Assembly: GCA_014796735.1 (NCBI GenBank) | Contig: JAAVIG010000173.1 | Span: 1-9,718, forward strand | Length of the DNA: 9,718 nt | From: Oscillospiraceae bacterium | GTDB taxonomy: Bacteria > Bacillota > Clostridia > Oscillospirales > Ruminococcaceae | Reading direction: 5' to 3' | Shown: one piece after another, positions 1 through 6,205 of the stretch | Numbering within the stretch: the stretch's first letter is position 1 | Layout: every line of letters starts with the position of its first letter | Translations under genes and position numbers: made by a program | Notes under the pieces: model-generated | What the model saw: the letters and a program-made list of their open reading frames with translations, nothing else | Database searches by the model: none | Told to the model about the DNA's origin: nothing

Positions 1-57
1 CAGTTTAAAAAGGGATTGCAAACGAAACACTAATCCACAGTTTTTAAAGGGATTAGT
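1..57 (+). promoter_or_regulatory. rplM leader: tandem repeat with alternative hairpins
   Basis: Two near-identical 17-base copies (1-17 and 38-54, 15 of 17 bases equal) lie upstream of rplM with a period of 37. Each ends in GGATT. A single AATCC segment (32-36) can pair with the first GGATT (13-17), or the stretch 29-36 can form a perfect 8-bp stem with 50-57. The two structures exclude each other, as in an attenuator or ribosomal-protein leader. L13-S9 operons in Firmicutes are known to carry autoregulatory leaders, but I cannot match this to a known consensus. The element begins at the window edge, so more may lie upstream. No clear promoter is visible inside the window. Confidence 0.4.
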
Positions 58-91
58 ATTAAAAATAAAAAATAAACAGGAGGAAAAAACA

Positions 92-520
92 ATGTCTACT
101 TATATGCCCAATCCCCAGACAGTAGAACGCAAGTGGTATATTCTTGACGCAGCGGGAAAGCCCCTCGGACGTGTTGCCGCTCAGGCCGCTCTCATGCTCA
201 GAGGCAAGCATAAGCCCACCTTTGCGCCCCACTGTGACTGCGGTGATCATGTAATAATCATCAACTGCGAAAAGGCAGTGCTCACAGGCAAGAAGTTGGA
301 GAAAAAGTACTACAGATGGCACACCGGCTATATCGGTCACCTCAAGGAAGTACAGTACAGCAAGTTAATGGCTACCAAGCCCGAAAAGGCAATGGAGCTC
401 GCCGTTTACGGTATGCTTCCCAATAATACGATCGGCAGAAAGGCTATGACAAGACTCCGCCTTTACAGAGGCGCAGAACATGTCAATGCAGCTCAGAAGC
501 CCGAAGAATTTAAGTTTTAA
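92..520 (+). CDS. rplM: 50S ribosomal protein L13
   Basis: Encodes a 142-residue protein of the usual L13 length, a primary-assembly protein of the large ribosomal subunit that binds 23S rRNA early. Recognisable family segments are the N-terminal RKWYILDAAGKPLGR, the central DHVIIINCEKAVLTGKK, YYRWHTGYIG, and the C-terminal AVYGMLPNNTIGR followed by LRLYRGAEH. The start ATG is fixed by AGGAGG at 78-83, eight bases upstream. The stop is 15 bases before rpsI, so the two genes form the classic L13-S9 operon. Expression is probably set by the repeat-bearing leader at 1-57. Nothing is truncated or altered. Confidence 0.97.
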   Translation: MSTYMPNPQTVERKWYILDAAGKPLGRVAAQAALMLRGKHKPTFAPHCDCGDHVIIINCEKAVLTGKKLEKKYYRWHTGYIGHLKEVQYSKLMATKPEKAMELAVYGMLPNNTIGRKAMTRLRLYRGAEHVNAAQKPEEFKF

Positions 521-535
521 GGAGGGATAAACACT

Positions 536-934
536 ATGTACGAATCTAAACCGTATTACTATGGAACCGGCAGAAGAAAGCATTCCGTTGCAAGAGTGCG
601 CGTTTATCCCGGCTCCGGCAAGATCACTATCAATAACAGAGATATTGACGACTACTTCGGTCTCGATACTCTTAAGCTCATCACCCGTCAGCCCCTTACT
701 CTGACAGGCACCACCGAAAAGTTCGACATCGTATGCCTCGTTGCGGGCGGCGGTGTTACAGGACAGGCCGGCGCTATCCGTCACGGTCTTTCAAGAGCTT
801 TGCTTCAGTACAGCGAGGAGCTTCGCCCCGTTCTTAAGAAGGCAGGCTTCCTTACCCGTGACCCCAGAATGAAGGAAAGAAAGAAGTACGGCTTGAAGGC
901 TGCGAGACGTGCGCCTCAGTTCTCCAAGCGTTAA
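536..934 (+). CDS. rpsI: 30S ribosomal protein S9
   Basis: Encodes a 132-residue S9, a small-subunit protein whose C-terminal tail reaches the P-site tRNA. Visible family marks are YYYGTGRRKHSVARVRVYPG near the N terminus, the VAGGGVTGQAGAIRHGLSRAL block in the middle, FLTRDPRMKERKKYG, and the invariant ending RAPQFSKR. An AGGAGG overlapping the end of rplM gives the start and suggests translational coupling with L13. A terminator follows 18 bases after the stop. The gene is complete and ordinary. Confidence 0.97.
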   Translation: MYESKPYYYGTGRRKHSVARVRVYPGSGKITINNRDIDDYFGLDTLKLITRQPLTLTGTTEKFDIVCLVAGGGVTGQAGAIRHGLSRALLQYSEELRPVLKKAGFLTRDPRMKERKKYGLKAARRAPQFSKR

Positions 935-952
935 TTGTTTTTATGCAATACG

Positions 953-985
953 GAATCTCGTTTCAATAGGAACGGGATTCTTTTT
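953..985 (+). terminator. Intrinsic terminator of rplM-rpsI
   Basis: A 10-bp stem (953-962 with 971-980, one T-G wobble) with an 8-base loop is followed directly by TTTTT. It lies 18 bases downstream of the rpsI stop and is a textbook rho-independent terminator for the plus strand. Confidence 0.85.
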
Positions 986-1044
986 ATATTGTTATTTAAA
1001 AACAAATCAAGATGGTAAGCGTATAGATATTTCATTGTATCGGT

Positions 1045-1103
1045 GTTAATATAAAAGGCATCTGCCGCTTGTTTCAAAAGCGGCAGATGCCTTTTATATT
1101 AAC
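1045..1103. terminator. 26-bp perfect hairpin, bidirectional terminator
   Basis: The arms 1045-1070 and 1078-1103 are perfectly complementary over 26 bp around a 7-base loop. The GC-rich core (GGCATCTGCCGC) is flanked by A-rich and T-rich sides within the stem, so each strand carries an A-tract before and a U-tract after the core. It starts one base beyond the chemoreceptor stop codon and serves as that gene's terminator. It can also stop any read-through from rpsI, since the two genes converge here. The 59 bases between the two terminators contain nothing recognisable. Confidence 0.85.
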
Positions 1104-1104
1104 T

Positions 1105-3027
1105 TTAAACCTTCAACTGTCCTATCAGCTCCTCCAACTTAGAAGACTGCTCACTGAGTATCGAGCAGGAAGCCGCGGTCTCCTCCGCCGTAGCCGAGTT
1201 TTGCTGCACAACGGTGGAAATATCCTCGATACCGCTTTTGACCTGCGCGATCGCCTCAGCCTGTTCCTCGGAAGCGGCGGAAATGTCCTTGATATATGTG
1301 TTTGTGCGGTTGGAAAGCTTTGTTACCTCTTTCATGGTGGAAGCGGTGTTACGGGCGATCTCCGTTCCCTTGTCAACAGCCTCGATAGTGGCGTTAATGA
1401 GAGTACCCGTATGCTGTGCCGCCTCGCTGCTCTTTGCCGCGAGATTACGTACCTCTTCCGCGACAACTGCGAAGCCCTTGCCCGCTTCGCCCGCTCTTGC
1501 CGCCTCAACAGCCGCGTTAAGCGCAAGAATGTTGGTCTGGAACGCAATGTCGTCAATAGATTTTATGATGTCTTGAATTTCGTCAGATCTCTTTTTGATC
1601 TCGTCCATTGCGTTGAGCATATTCTCAACCTCGCCGTTTTGATACTCGATCCTGTCTGTGCTGAGCGCGGAGACCTTGTTTGCTTCCGCTGCGTTGGCAG
1701 CCGTGCTTTGTACCTTGCTTGCGATCTCGTTGATCGCGGCTGACAGCTCCTCAATAGCCGCCGCTTGTCTTGTGGTGCCGTCCGCCAAGCTCTTTGAGCC
1801 TTCCGCGATCTGAGACGCGCCTATCATAACGTCGTTTGAGGATTCTCCTATATGAGTTATTATATCTCTCAGAGATTCCTCGATCTTTTCAAAGCAGTTA
1901 TTTATTGCGACAAATTCGCCTATGTAATGCATACTGGGGTGTACGGTAAAGTCGCCTTCCGCCATGTACGTGAGAACTCGGTTAATATCGCTTATATAGG
2001 CGTGAAGATTGCGCTTTGTTTTTTCAAGGTTATGCACAAAATCTCCCAGCTCGTCTTTGCCGAATTTATAATCGGAGTCGGGTTGATCCAGAACGCCTCT
2101 GCTCATGCTTGACGCCAGCTTTTCAGCCTCTTTTATGGGACTCAGTATCATCTTTATCGAAACAATGCTTAATATAAACATGAAAATCATTCCGACCGCA
2201 ACGGCTACCACTATGGAAGTAATTATCATGGAGCTTTTGAGCGAATCGGATTCCTCGGCGGAGTAAGCGGCAAGGAACGCGCCGACCGGTTTTTCGTCTA
2301 TATCGGTAAACTGCTGATAACAAACATAGTGCTTCTGACCGTTTATAAGAACGGCGCCGTTGTATTCTCCGTCCCCGTCAAAAACCTGTGCGGAAATGTA
2401 GTCGGGCATTTCCGAGCCGACAAGTCTTTCTCCGTTTTCATCTGTGATAGTGCTGGCATAACGAGTCGTTCCGCTGAAAACGGTCACCTCAGTGCCGAGC
2501 TCTGTTTTTATCTGATCGATCCAGTCGCAGTTGTCCATACGCATGCCTATAACTACCGCGCCTCTGTCAACGCCGTTTACCTTAATGGCTTTTGCGTACT
2601 GGAGAGTAAGCCCCGCTCTTGAATCCGATACAAAGCCGCTGTATCCCGTGCTGCCCACTCTTTCAACGGAAAAATCCGCAAGATTATAGTTCCCGCTCTG
2701 CCAGTAAATCTTGCCGCTTTCGTTGTAAAATGCCGCAAAATCATAATCGGAGCCCTTTGCCCCCGACCACACAGGGTTTGTATTGACGATATAGTCGGGC
2801 AGTATAACGTTGGAAAGATCTAAAGTGTTGTATATTTCCTCAAGTCGGTCTATGTGTTCACTCACACGCTGCTTGACTATATTTATGCCCGAAGACGTAT
2901 ACATCAGCATAAGGGAAGATGTTTGAGATGAAGCACGGAAAATCGTTACCGTGTTTACTATCGCCACCGTCAGCACTATACAGGCGATAATTGCCAGCAA
3001 AAGCTTTCTTCCTATTCTTGATTTCAT
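1105..3027 (-). CDS. Methyl-accepting chemotaxis protein with periplasmic-side Cache-type sensor
   Basis: A 640-residue transmembrane chemoreceptor that would pass ligand binding outside the cell to CheA/CheW inside. Order of parts: TM1 at about 8-28; extracellular domain about 30-265, whose second half (GTEVTVFSGTTRYAST, then GERLVGSEM) resembles single-Cache sensors; TM2 about 267-291; HAMP about 292-345; then a coiled-coil signalling domain with the canonical hairpin tip IDDIAFQTNILALNAAVEAA and GKGFAVVAEEVRNLA at about 491-530. The protein ends EELIGQLKV, so there is no C-terminal CheR-docking pentapeptide. The ATG has AAGGAG nine bases upstream. It has its own sigma-A-like promoter (3089-3117) and a terminator touching its stop, so it is probably a single-gene unit. 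The ligand cannot be told from sequence. No other chemotaxis gene is in view. Confidence 0.95.
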   Translation of the reverse strand: MKSRIGRKLLLAIIACIVLTVAIVNTVTIFRASSQTSSLMLMYTSSGINIVKQRVSEHIDRLEEIYNTLDLSNVILPDYIVNTNPVWSGAKGSDYDFAAFYNESGKIYWQSGNYNLADFSVERVGSTGYSGFVSDSRAGLTLQYAKAIKVNGVDRGAVVIGMRMDNCDWIDQIKTELGTEVTVFSGTTRYASTITDENGERLVGSEMPDYISAQVFDGDGEYNGAVLINGQKHYVCYQQFTDIDEKPVGAFLAAYSAEESDSLKSSMIITSIVVAVAVGMIFMFILSIVSIKMILSPIKEAEKLASSMSRGVLDQPDSDYKFGKDELGDFVHNLEKTKRNLHAYISDINRVLTYMAEGDFTVHPSMHYIGEFVAINNCFEKIEESLRDIITHIGESSNDVMIGASQIAEGSKSLADGTTRQAAAIEELSAAINEIASKVQSTAANAAEANKVSALSTDRIEYQNGEVENMLNAMDEIKKRSDEIQDIIKSIDDIAFQTNILALNAAVEAARAGEAGKGFAVVAEEVRNLAAKSSEAAQHTGTLINATIEAVDKGTEIARNTASTMKEVTKLSNRTNTYIKDISAASEEQAEAIAQVKSGIEDISTVVQQNSATAEETAASCSILSEQSSKLEELIGQLKV

Positions 3028-3088
3028 GATTTTATTCTCCTTAAAACATATATCGTTTATTGGACATTATGTTGATTTTACTGATATA

Positions 3089-3117
3089 ATTTTAACATTA
3101 TTTGTCAAAAAAGTCAA
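3089..3117 (-). promoter_or_regulatory. Sigma-A-type promoter of the chemoreceptor gene
   Basis: On the minus strand TTGACT (3112-3117) is followed after exactly 17 bases by TAAAAT (3089-3094). It lies about 60 bases before the chemoreceptor start. A second, overlapping TTGACA begins at 3107 but has no well-spaced -10 box. The remaining spacer back to the lipoprotein gene (3118-3258) is AT-rich with only weak hairpin potential. Confidence 0.55.
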
Positions 3118-3258
3118 TAAAAAGCAGTCAAATAATTACAATATTTTTTTGGAGAAAGTTTTCATATTTCCGAGGCATGTTCCTAAATCTTATAAAAAGA
3201 TTCGATTCATGCGGGCTCCTATTTCTTTATCGTGCCTCCGAAGCGGTATGAATACTTT

Positions 3259-4033
3259 TTATTGTTTCATCGATTCGGTTATATCGGGACGGTATTTATA
3301 CCCGATTATGTCCTCGTATCCTCCGCCGCAGTCAGAAATAAGCCACATTTCGTTTTTCCATACCAGCGTCATATTAAAGTGCATATCATGAGCCGGATAG
3401 CGATCATAAATTTCTTCGCCGATGTCAAAGTTCTTGTTATCGGCACCGATGTTTATAAAATCCACCGTCATTTTATTTCCGTCAAGAGCGCAGCCGTTTA
3501 TATAACACCCAAACGCTGCTTTTGCCGCTGTACCTTTCTCGCTGTCCGCCTTATAAAGCGCGTTGTTAAAATCACGGTAAAGCGCGCTGTTCAAAAGTTC
3601 TTCGGCGTATTCATCGGTGCATAATTCCACAAAAATATTTTTAAGGTCACTGTAACATTTTACCTCATCGTCAACCACAGGATAGTAAAAAAATATATCC
3701 GTAATCCGATCTGAAGGGTCTTTGTTGACCTTAACGGATAATTCTTCGGTTTCAAATTGCAAATACTTAAGAAAAAGTGACTGAAAGGCTTGCGCGTATT
3801 TATCCGCCACCTCAAGGCAATCTGTTTCGGCAGGGGGGGAGACAGATATTCTCTGTTTGAGCATCGTCGTTTGGGTTTGTTTCGCTCTTCGTTTCCGCTG
3901 CGGCATCCGTCGAAACGGAATTATTCCCAGGCACCTGTGTCAAAGCCTCCGACGGCTGACTTTCCGTATTATTGCAGCCTGCTGCTGCGATCAGCGCAAA
4001 AAAACAGCAAAAAAAGGATAAAAATTTCTTCAT
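3259..4033 (-). pseudogene. Secreted lipoprotein gene split by a one-base frameshift
   Basis: Two overlapping reading frames together make one protein. The first (3812-4033) gives a 73-residue N-terminal piece: MKKFLSFFCC start, hydrophobic stretch, lipobox-like AAAGC with the lipid Cys at 20, then a Ser/Thr/Asn-rich linker as in surface lipoproteins. The second (stop at 3259, open back to 3906) continues from PAETDCLEVADKY to a 150-plus-residue folded domain. The frames meet at seven C (3833-3839); with six C the product would be 257 residues running from LPP straight into AETDCLE. The start has GGGAG eight bases upstream. I do not recognise the domain firmly: the layout (a helical YSDLKNIFVELCTDEYAEELL part, then alternating strands ending NEMWLISDC) distantly recalls IseA/NTF2-like secreted domains. 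It could be a decayed gene, a phase-variable gene or an indel error. Confidence 0.7.
3833..3839 (-). other. Homopolymer frameshift site (C7 on the coding strand)
   Basis: Seven G on the plus strand, so seven C in the mRNA sense. Upstream frame reads CTC CCC CCC TGC and terminates seven codons later; the downstream frame reads CCC CCT GCC GAA. Removing one C joins them exactly. Runs of this kind are frequent places both for slipped-strand mispairing and for sequencing indels. Confidence 0.75.
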
Positions 4034-4062
4034 TTTAATGACTCCCGGGTTACACCCAAAGC

Positions 4063-4114
4063 GGTATTCTCAAATTATCCATAATTTTTTCGATCATTTT
4101 AATTTGAGAATACC
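4063..4114. promoter_or_regulatory. 15-bp perfect inverted repeat between the agr peptide gene and the lipoprotein gene
   Basis: GGTATTCTCAAATTA at 4063-4077 is repeated as its exact reverse complement at 4100-4114, with a 22-base spacer. Neither strand has a T-tract after it, so it is not an ordinary intrinsic terminator. On the minus strand the first arm contains TGGTATTCT, an extended -10-like box, with TTAACT 18 bases before the hexamer. The repeat could therefore be an operator over a weak lipoprotein promoter, or an RNA hairpin that separates agrB-peptide mRNA from the lipoprotein. Function is inferred; the repeat itself is certain. Confidence 0.45.
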
Positions 4115-4177
4115 ATTAGTGTTATTTATAAGTTAAAATGCGATACTGCGAATGAAGATTTTGTCCGGACACACTGC

Positions 4178-4237
4178 TTAAAGTAATGACTCCTGAATAA
4201 TCACTTCTATCAGAACCTGTACCACTGCTTGTATCAT
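4178..4237 (-). CDS. 19-residue amphipathic peptide in the agrD position
   Basis: The start ATG overlaps the agrB stop as ATGA, and AAAGGAGG stands eight bases before it, inside the last agrB codons: the strongest ribosome binding site in the locus. The product is MIQAVVQVLIEVIIQESLL. Gln3, Gln7, Glu11 and Gln15 recur every four residues, so one helix face is polar and the rest is hydrophobic. AgrD precursors begin with such an amphipathic helix that docks on AgrB, but then carry a Cys (or Ser) core and a charged tail; here the frame stops after LL. It could be a cysteine-free signal, a short membrane-active peptide of the phenol-soluble-modulin kind, or an AgrD cut short by mutation. A 44-codon ORF in another frame (4122-4256) overlaps it but has only a weak GGGA. 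Too short for standard gene callers. Confidence 0.5.
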   Translation of the reverse strand: MIQAVVQVLIEVIIQESLL

Positions 4238-4710
4238 TGCTTTTTCCTCCTTTCATAAAATATTCCCAGCAGCATTAAATTTGCCACAGAAAACAAAGTC
4301 AACGCCGCAATATGATAAAGTTCGCTGTTAATACTATTGAGCAAAAGCATAACAAGCGGACAAATCATCATTTCAACAATACATATAACCTTGCTTCGTA
4401 CCTTTTCATATTCTGTGAGCTTCTTGTTGGAATTTTCAACAGGAGCAAACCGACAAATAATTATAAAACTGTAAAGATATAACACATACCAGTAATACCC
4501 TACGATACCGCAAAGCAGCCAATCCAAAGCAAGAACCGAAATTAAAACAGATGTAAAGGTTATTTTGCAAAGCAGATAAGTGGGAGCATGAAATCCTCCG
4601 CTGAACAATCTGGTAAAACAAAACACTATGTAAAATATAACGCTTTCCCAGAATCTTCCGCTGACAGCACCTATCGCAAGCACTATCAGGATTCCGATCA
4701 CAGAGGACAC
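4234..4710 (-). CDS. agrB: AgrB-like accessory gene regulator, pheromone-processing membrane protease
   Basis: AgrB is a membrane cysteine endopeptidase that trims the C-terminal part of the AgrD precursor and forms the cyclic peptide. The family core is intact: R-x3-GG-x-HA-x5-C is read as RLFSGGFHAPTYLLC, giving catalytic His41 and Cys48 in this frame. Hydrophobic segments lie at about 4-16, 23-33, 50-70, 75-88, 110-125 and 130-150. The open frame gives 158 residues from a GTG at 4710, short for the family (about 190-210). In-frame codons continue upstream to 4773 with a typical AgrB stretch (NNIFSEEQREIYQYGFE), and the first part of the gene lies in another frame from about 4820 (see the separate entry). 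A joined product of about 195 residues would have the catalytic pair near 78 and 85, as in known AgrBs. The stop overlaps the start of the peptide gene. Transcribed from the promoter at 4836-4864. Confidence 0.85.
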   Translation of the reverse strand: MSSVIGILIVLAIGAVSGRFWESVIFYIVFCFTRLFSGGFHAPTYLLCKITFTSVLISVLALDWLLCGIVGYYWYVLYLYSFIIICRFAPVENSNKKLTEYEKVRSKVICIVEMMICPLVMLLLNSINSELYHIAALTLFSVANLMLLGIFYERRKKQ

Positions 4711-4820
4711 CCACAGCTCAAAGCCGTATTGATAAATCTCCCTTTGCTCCTCGGAAAAAATATTATTTCGTATAAAAAATTAACTACAATGTGACAAAAC
4801 TTAGTGATAATTTCAATCAC
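4711..4820 (-). other. agrB: Displaced 5' end of agrB with a T TTT TTA slippery heptamer
   Basis: Reading from GTG 4820 (or the unusual start ATT 4811) gives IEIITKFCHIVVNFL, which looks like the amphipathic N-terminal helix of AgrB. It is in a different frame from the rest of the gene. At 4779-4773 the heptamer T TTT TTA sits in phase with this frame; a -1 slip there continues as IRNNIFSEEQREIY into the main agrB frame. A single missing base in the GAAA at 4769-4766 would explain the same join (YENNIFSEE, even closer to the family). AAGAAAGAGGTGAT (4829-4816) resembles the full anti-SD complement with one G lost; it would place a start about eight bases on, at ATT 4811. No obvious stimulatory stem follows the heptamer. 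Confidence 0.6.
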
Positions 4821-4835
4821 CTCTTTCTTGTCATC

Positions 4836-4864
4836 ATTATAGTCAATAAAATTGCAAATTGCAA
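4836..4864 (-). promoter_or_regulatory. Promoter of agrB and the peptide gene
   Basis: On the minus strand TTGCAA (4859-4864) and a perfect TATAAT (4836-4841) are exactly 17 bases apart. Transcription would start near 4829, leaving a very short leader before agrB. The poor -35 and consensus -10, with activator-type repeats directly upstream, is the architecture expected of an AgrA-dependent promoter. Confidence 0.7.
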
Positions 4865-4871
4865 CAGCTTT

Positions 4872-4905
4872 ATCACGAACGGCACGCTCACATCATAAAC
4901 GGCAC
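4872..4905 (-). promoter_or_regulatory. Tandem LytTR (AgrA-type) binding repeats
   Basis: On the minus strand GTGCCGTTTATGAT (4892-4905) and GTGCCGTTCGTGAT (4872-4885) match at 12 of 14 positions with a period of 20 bases, about two helical turns. Each holds CCGTTNRT, close to the known LytTR direct-repeat consensus (TA)(AC)(CA)GTTN(AG)(TG), differing at the first base. They begin a few bases after the agrC stop and end seven bases before the -35 box, the position used by AgrA in staphylococcal P2/P3. Confidence 0.65.
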
Positions 4906-4909
4906 CGGT

Positions 4910-6205
4910 TTATTGAATTTCCGCAGTTTTTATCCACACCTCCGCGATAAAATAACCCTCCTGTTCGCCAAATTCCGCGCTTCCCTCATATTTTTTTGCG
5001 ATATTCCGTATTGATTTTATTCCAAAGCCGTGTTCGTTTATATCCTCCTTTTTTGTCAGAAGCTCCGGGTTATCCTTCAACACCGATGTGTTGATCTTGT
5101 TTTTTACGGTAATATATGTAAAGGATTTTTTGCTTTTCATAACAAGCTCGATTTTCGGCTCGGACATATCACACCCGCTTATGGCGTTATCCAAAAGATT
5201 TGAAAGCAAAATGCTTATATCCAGATCGTTTATGCCTACGAACCGTGTGTCGATCATACATTTGATTTCAATGCCGTTTCCCGCGCAGGCGGTTATTTTA
5301 TTGTTTATTGCCGCGTCTACAACCGCGCTTCCCGTATTGATCACCGCCGAAGCGGGATTGATTTTCTCATTGATCACACTTTCGATATATTCCTTGGCTT
5401 CGTTAGGTTTGCCGTCGGATATAAGCTCCGCGGCCGCAGTAAAATAATGCTTCATATCGTGTCGCAGAGTCTTCATTTCGGTATAGCGTTCCTTTACCTC
5501 CACCGCAAGCTTTTCCTGTGCGGAAAGAGTTGTTTTTAACAGATTATATTCCTCCTTTGTAACATTGTCCCGCTGCATCTTGCTCATTAAAACATAAAGT
5601 AAAACATTCAAAAGCATAATTAAAAGAAAAACTACAGCGAACAAAAAAGAGGATTCGGGTTGTTCCCTTGTGAAGCTCCAAAGCAAAGCGGCTATAATAA
5701 ATGAAATAAAGAAACATGACAGTTGAATGACTTGCTGAAACTTGTTAAGCGAATATGATTGCTTTTTCTTTATTTTAATAATAATTTCACTTACAATAAA
5801 AAATGCAGAATGTACGGATACCAAAGTGTAAAATCTCATAGAGCCTCCGGGCAAGGCTTCGGCTCTGTTATTATCTGCTAAACTCCCAAATATATTTAAT
5901 ATAATCATGCTTAACGGAAGTTGTATAATTGCGGGAAAAACAGAAATCAACAACTTTTCCCATATTTTACCTTTTAAGCACAATATTGAATATACCAAAA
6001 TAACAGTCATATCCATGTATCCGGATATATCATTAAAAATCTCAAGTTTAACTATAGCAGGGTCAGTAATTAGTATTAACAAAATGAACCCAATCGATTT
6101 TAACCATCTAAGTCTATTGTCCTTTAACTCCAAAAAGCCGTTGCATAATCTTAAATAAATACAAGCGCTTGCAAGCGAAGCGGCTATTTCAACAACATCA
6201 TTCAT
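4910..6205 (-). CDS. agrC: AgrC-like sensor histidine kinase (GHKL type)
   Basis: A 431-residue membrane kinase expected to sense an extracellular peptide and phosphorylate the LytTR regulator encoded just upstream. The first ~205 residues carry six to seven hydrophobic segments (about 5-22, 36-52, 60-78, 85-108, 124-144, 160-177, 186-207), as in AgrC. A coiled-coil linker follows (about 210-240). The kinase part has the H-box LRHDMKHYF with phospho-accepting His249, the N-box SNLLDNA with Asn336 and Asn340, and the G-box HGFGIKSI near 392-399, all of the HPK10 kind. Its ATG overlaps the agrA stop as ATGA, so the two are translationally coupled. The gene ends just before the LytTR repeats that control agrB. 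Nothing is missing. The ligand would be the product of agrB and the adjacent peptide gene, by position. Confidence 0.92.
   Translation of the reverse strand: MNDVVEIAASLASACIYLRLCNGFLELKDNRLRWLKSIGFILLILITDPAIVKLEIFNDISGYMDMTVILVYSILCLKGKIWEKLLISVFPAIIQLPLSMIILNIFGSLADNNRAEALPGGSMRFYTLVSVHSAFFIVSEIIIKIKKKQSYSLNKFQQVIQLSCFFISFIIAALLWSFTREQPESSFLFAVVFLLIMLLNVLLYVLMSKMQRDNVTKEEYNLLKTTLSAQEKLAVEVKERYTEMKTLRHDMKHYFTAAAELISDGKPNEAKEYIESVINEKINPASAVINTGSAVVDAAINNKITACAGNGIEIKCMIDTRFVGINDLDISILLSNLLDNAISGCDMSEPKIELVMKSKKSFTYITVKNKINTSVLKDNPELLTKKEDINEHGFGIKSIRNIAKKYEGSAEFGEQEGYFIAEVWIKTAEIQ

Noticed and set aside
365..784. 139-codon minus-strand frame across rplM and rpsI
   Set aside because: Antisense to two certain ribosomal-protein genes; no domain or ribosome binding site.
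1069..1743. 224-codon plus-strand frame antisense to the chemoreceptor
   Set aside because: Shadow of the signalling domain; Arg/Leu/Cys-rich with no recognisable domain, and it begins within the terminator hairpin.
4050..4097. 15-codon ORF MIEKIMDNLRIPLWV inside the inverted-repeat region
   Set aside because: No ribosome binding site, and its codons are made up largely of the inverted repeat.
4122..4256. 44-codon ORF overlapping the agrB end and the 19-residue peptide, Ser-rich with no Cys
   Set aside because: It has only a weak GGGA upstream, while AAAGGAGG points to the ATG at 4237. It shows neither an amphipathic helix nor an AgrD core. Kept only as an alternative to the 19-residue ORF.
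4821..4837. MMTRKR mini-ORF before agrB
   Set aside because: Its start overlaps the -10 box at 4836-4841, so it would lie upstream of the predicted transcript start.
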